Source: Stentor coeruleus (Eukaryota; Ciliophora; Heterotrichea; Heterotrichida; Stentoridae). From it: a stretch of 39,728 nucleotides of DNA. Positions within the stretch are counted from its first letter, which is position 1; each line of letters begins with the position of its first letter. A model generated the notes under the pieces. It did no database searches. It had not been told where the DNA came from and saw nothing but the letters and a program-made list of their open reading frames with translations. Below are positions 39,456-39,728 of this stretch, piece after piece. Location: positions 1 to 39,728 of the forward strand of contig MPUH01000693.1 of the NCBI GenBank assembly GCA_001970955.1, read 5' to 3'. A program made the position numbers and the translations under genes.

Positions 39456-39728
39456 TTAATTTGTTTCATCATCATCTTTAGATTAGTGTGAGAAACTAGA
39501 AGGTACTAGGAAGAAATTTAAATTAAAATCTAATAAAAAATAAAATAAAGTTTGGGTATATAAAGGTGGCTTAAAACTTGCTTAGGAAAATTATTAGAAA
39601 AGGATGAATATAAAAATCATTAAAGGTTGAATTGAATTATCTGTGTAAAAACTCTATGAAACTAATAGCTAGAAAGATTAGAATAGAATATGGTCATTTT
39701 AAAAGTTTTGAATGTGATTAAAAATGGT
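39456..39728. repeat. Duplicated 5' flank of the Bro1 gene, continuing past the window
   Basis: This stretch matches 30107-30382 with scattered differences, including the conserved gggtatataaagg near 39555. The duplication thus carried the promoter region as well as coding sequence, and its end is not reached. Confidence 0.8.

Overview
The window reads as macronuclear DNA of a heterotrich ciliate, most probably Stentor. It is AT-rich, with short gaps between long, mostly intronless genes and short divergent spacers. The standard code fits every long frame. Three genes are interrupted by GT...AG introns of exactly 15 nt, which is the known hallmark of Stentor. The gene content is eukaryotic: P4 flippase, PI 4-kinase beta, Bro1/ALIX, Enhancer of polycomb, otubain. 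I see no rRNA, tRNA, CRISPR or bacterial operon structure.

Layout. 1-269: C-terminal end of an unknown protein. 765-1904: PRPP synthetase. 2309-2981: two small minus-strand ORFs, one with a lipidation-like N-terminus. 2982-4229: no intact gene, with a doubtful kinase-like remnant. 4230-5459: a seven-helix protein with an RGS domain. 5811-8736: an unknown basic protein, an otubain-like deubiquitinase and a two-FHA protein. 9608-12922: P4-ATPase with one 15-nt intron. 12982-15561: coiled-coil/IQ protein. 15853-21176: two more 7TM-RGS paralogues on the minus strand flanking a long-chain acyl-CoA synthetase; the second carries a TGA and a 53-bp duplication. 21317-23425: cyclophilin, an unknown protein and an EF-hand light-chain-like protein. 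24373-25933: Enhancer of polycomb with a 100-nt and a 15-nt intron. 26044-27834: PI4K beta. 27893-30106: Bro1/ALIX. 31127-37531: a 2129-residue surface protein with five exact 420-bp repeats, REJ-like region, GPS-like motif and about five C-terminal helices. 38060-39728: a decayed direct copy of the 5' part of the Bro1 gene.

There is no operon logic. Several genes do share a theme of membrane signalling and lipid handling: flippase, PI4K, acyl-CoA synthetase, Bro1, three 7TM-RGS proteins and a polycystin-like surface protein. This is probably coincidence of neighbourhood.

Assembly quality matters here. Three single-N positions (5707, 9187, 15620) are each flanked by near-identical copies of the same sequence, so they look like unmerged contig overlaps. 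The 53-bp duplication at 21017-21122 may be a fourth such join without an N. The points most worth following are the 100-nt intron with a GC-rich hairpin, the 7TM-RGS trio with TGA at a conserved tryptophan, the indel-free repeats of the giant surface protein, and the Bro1 duplication flanking that gene.
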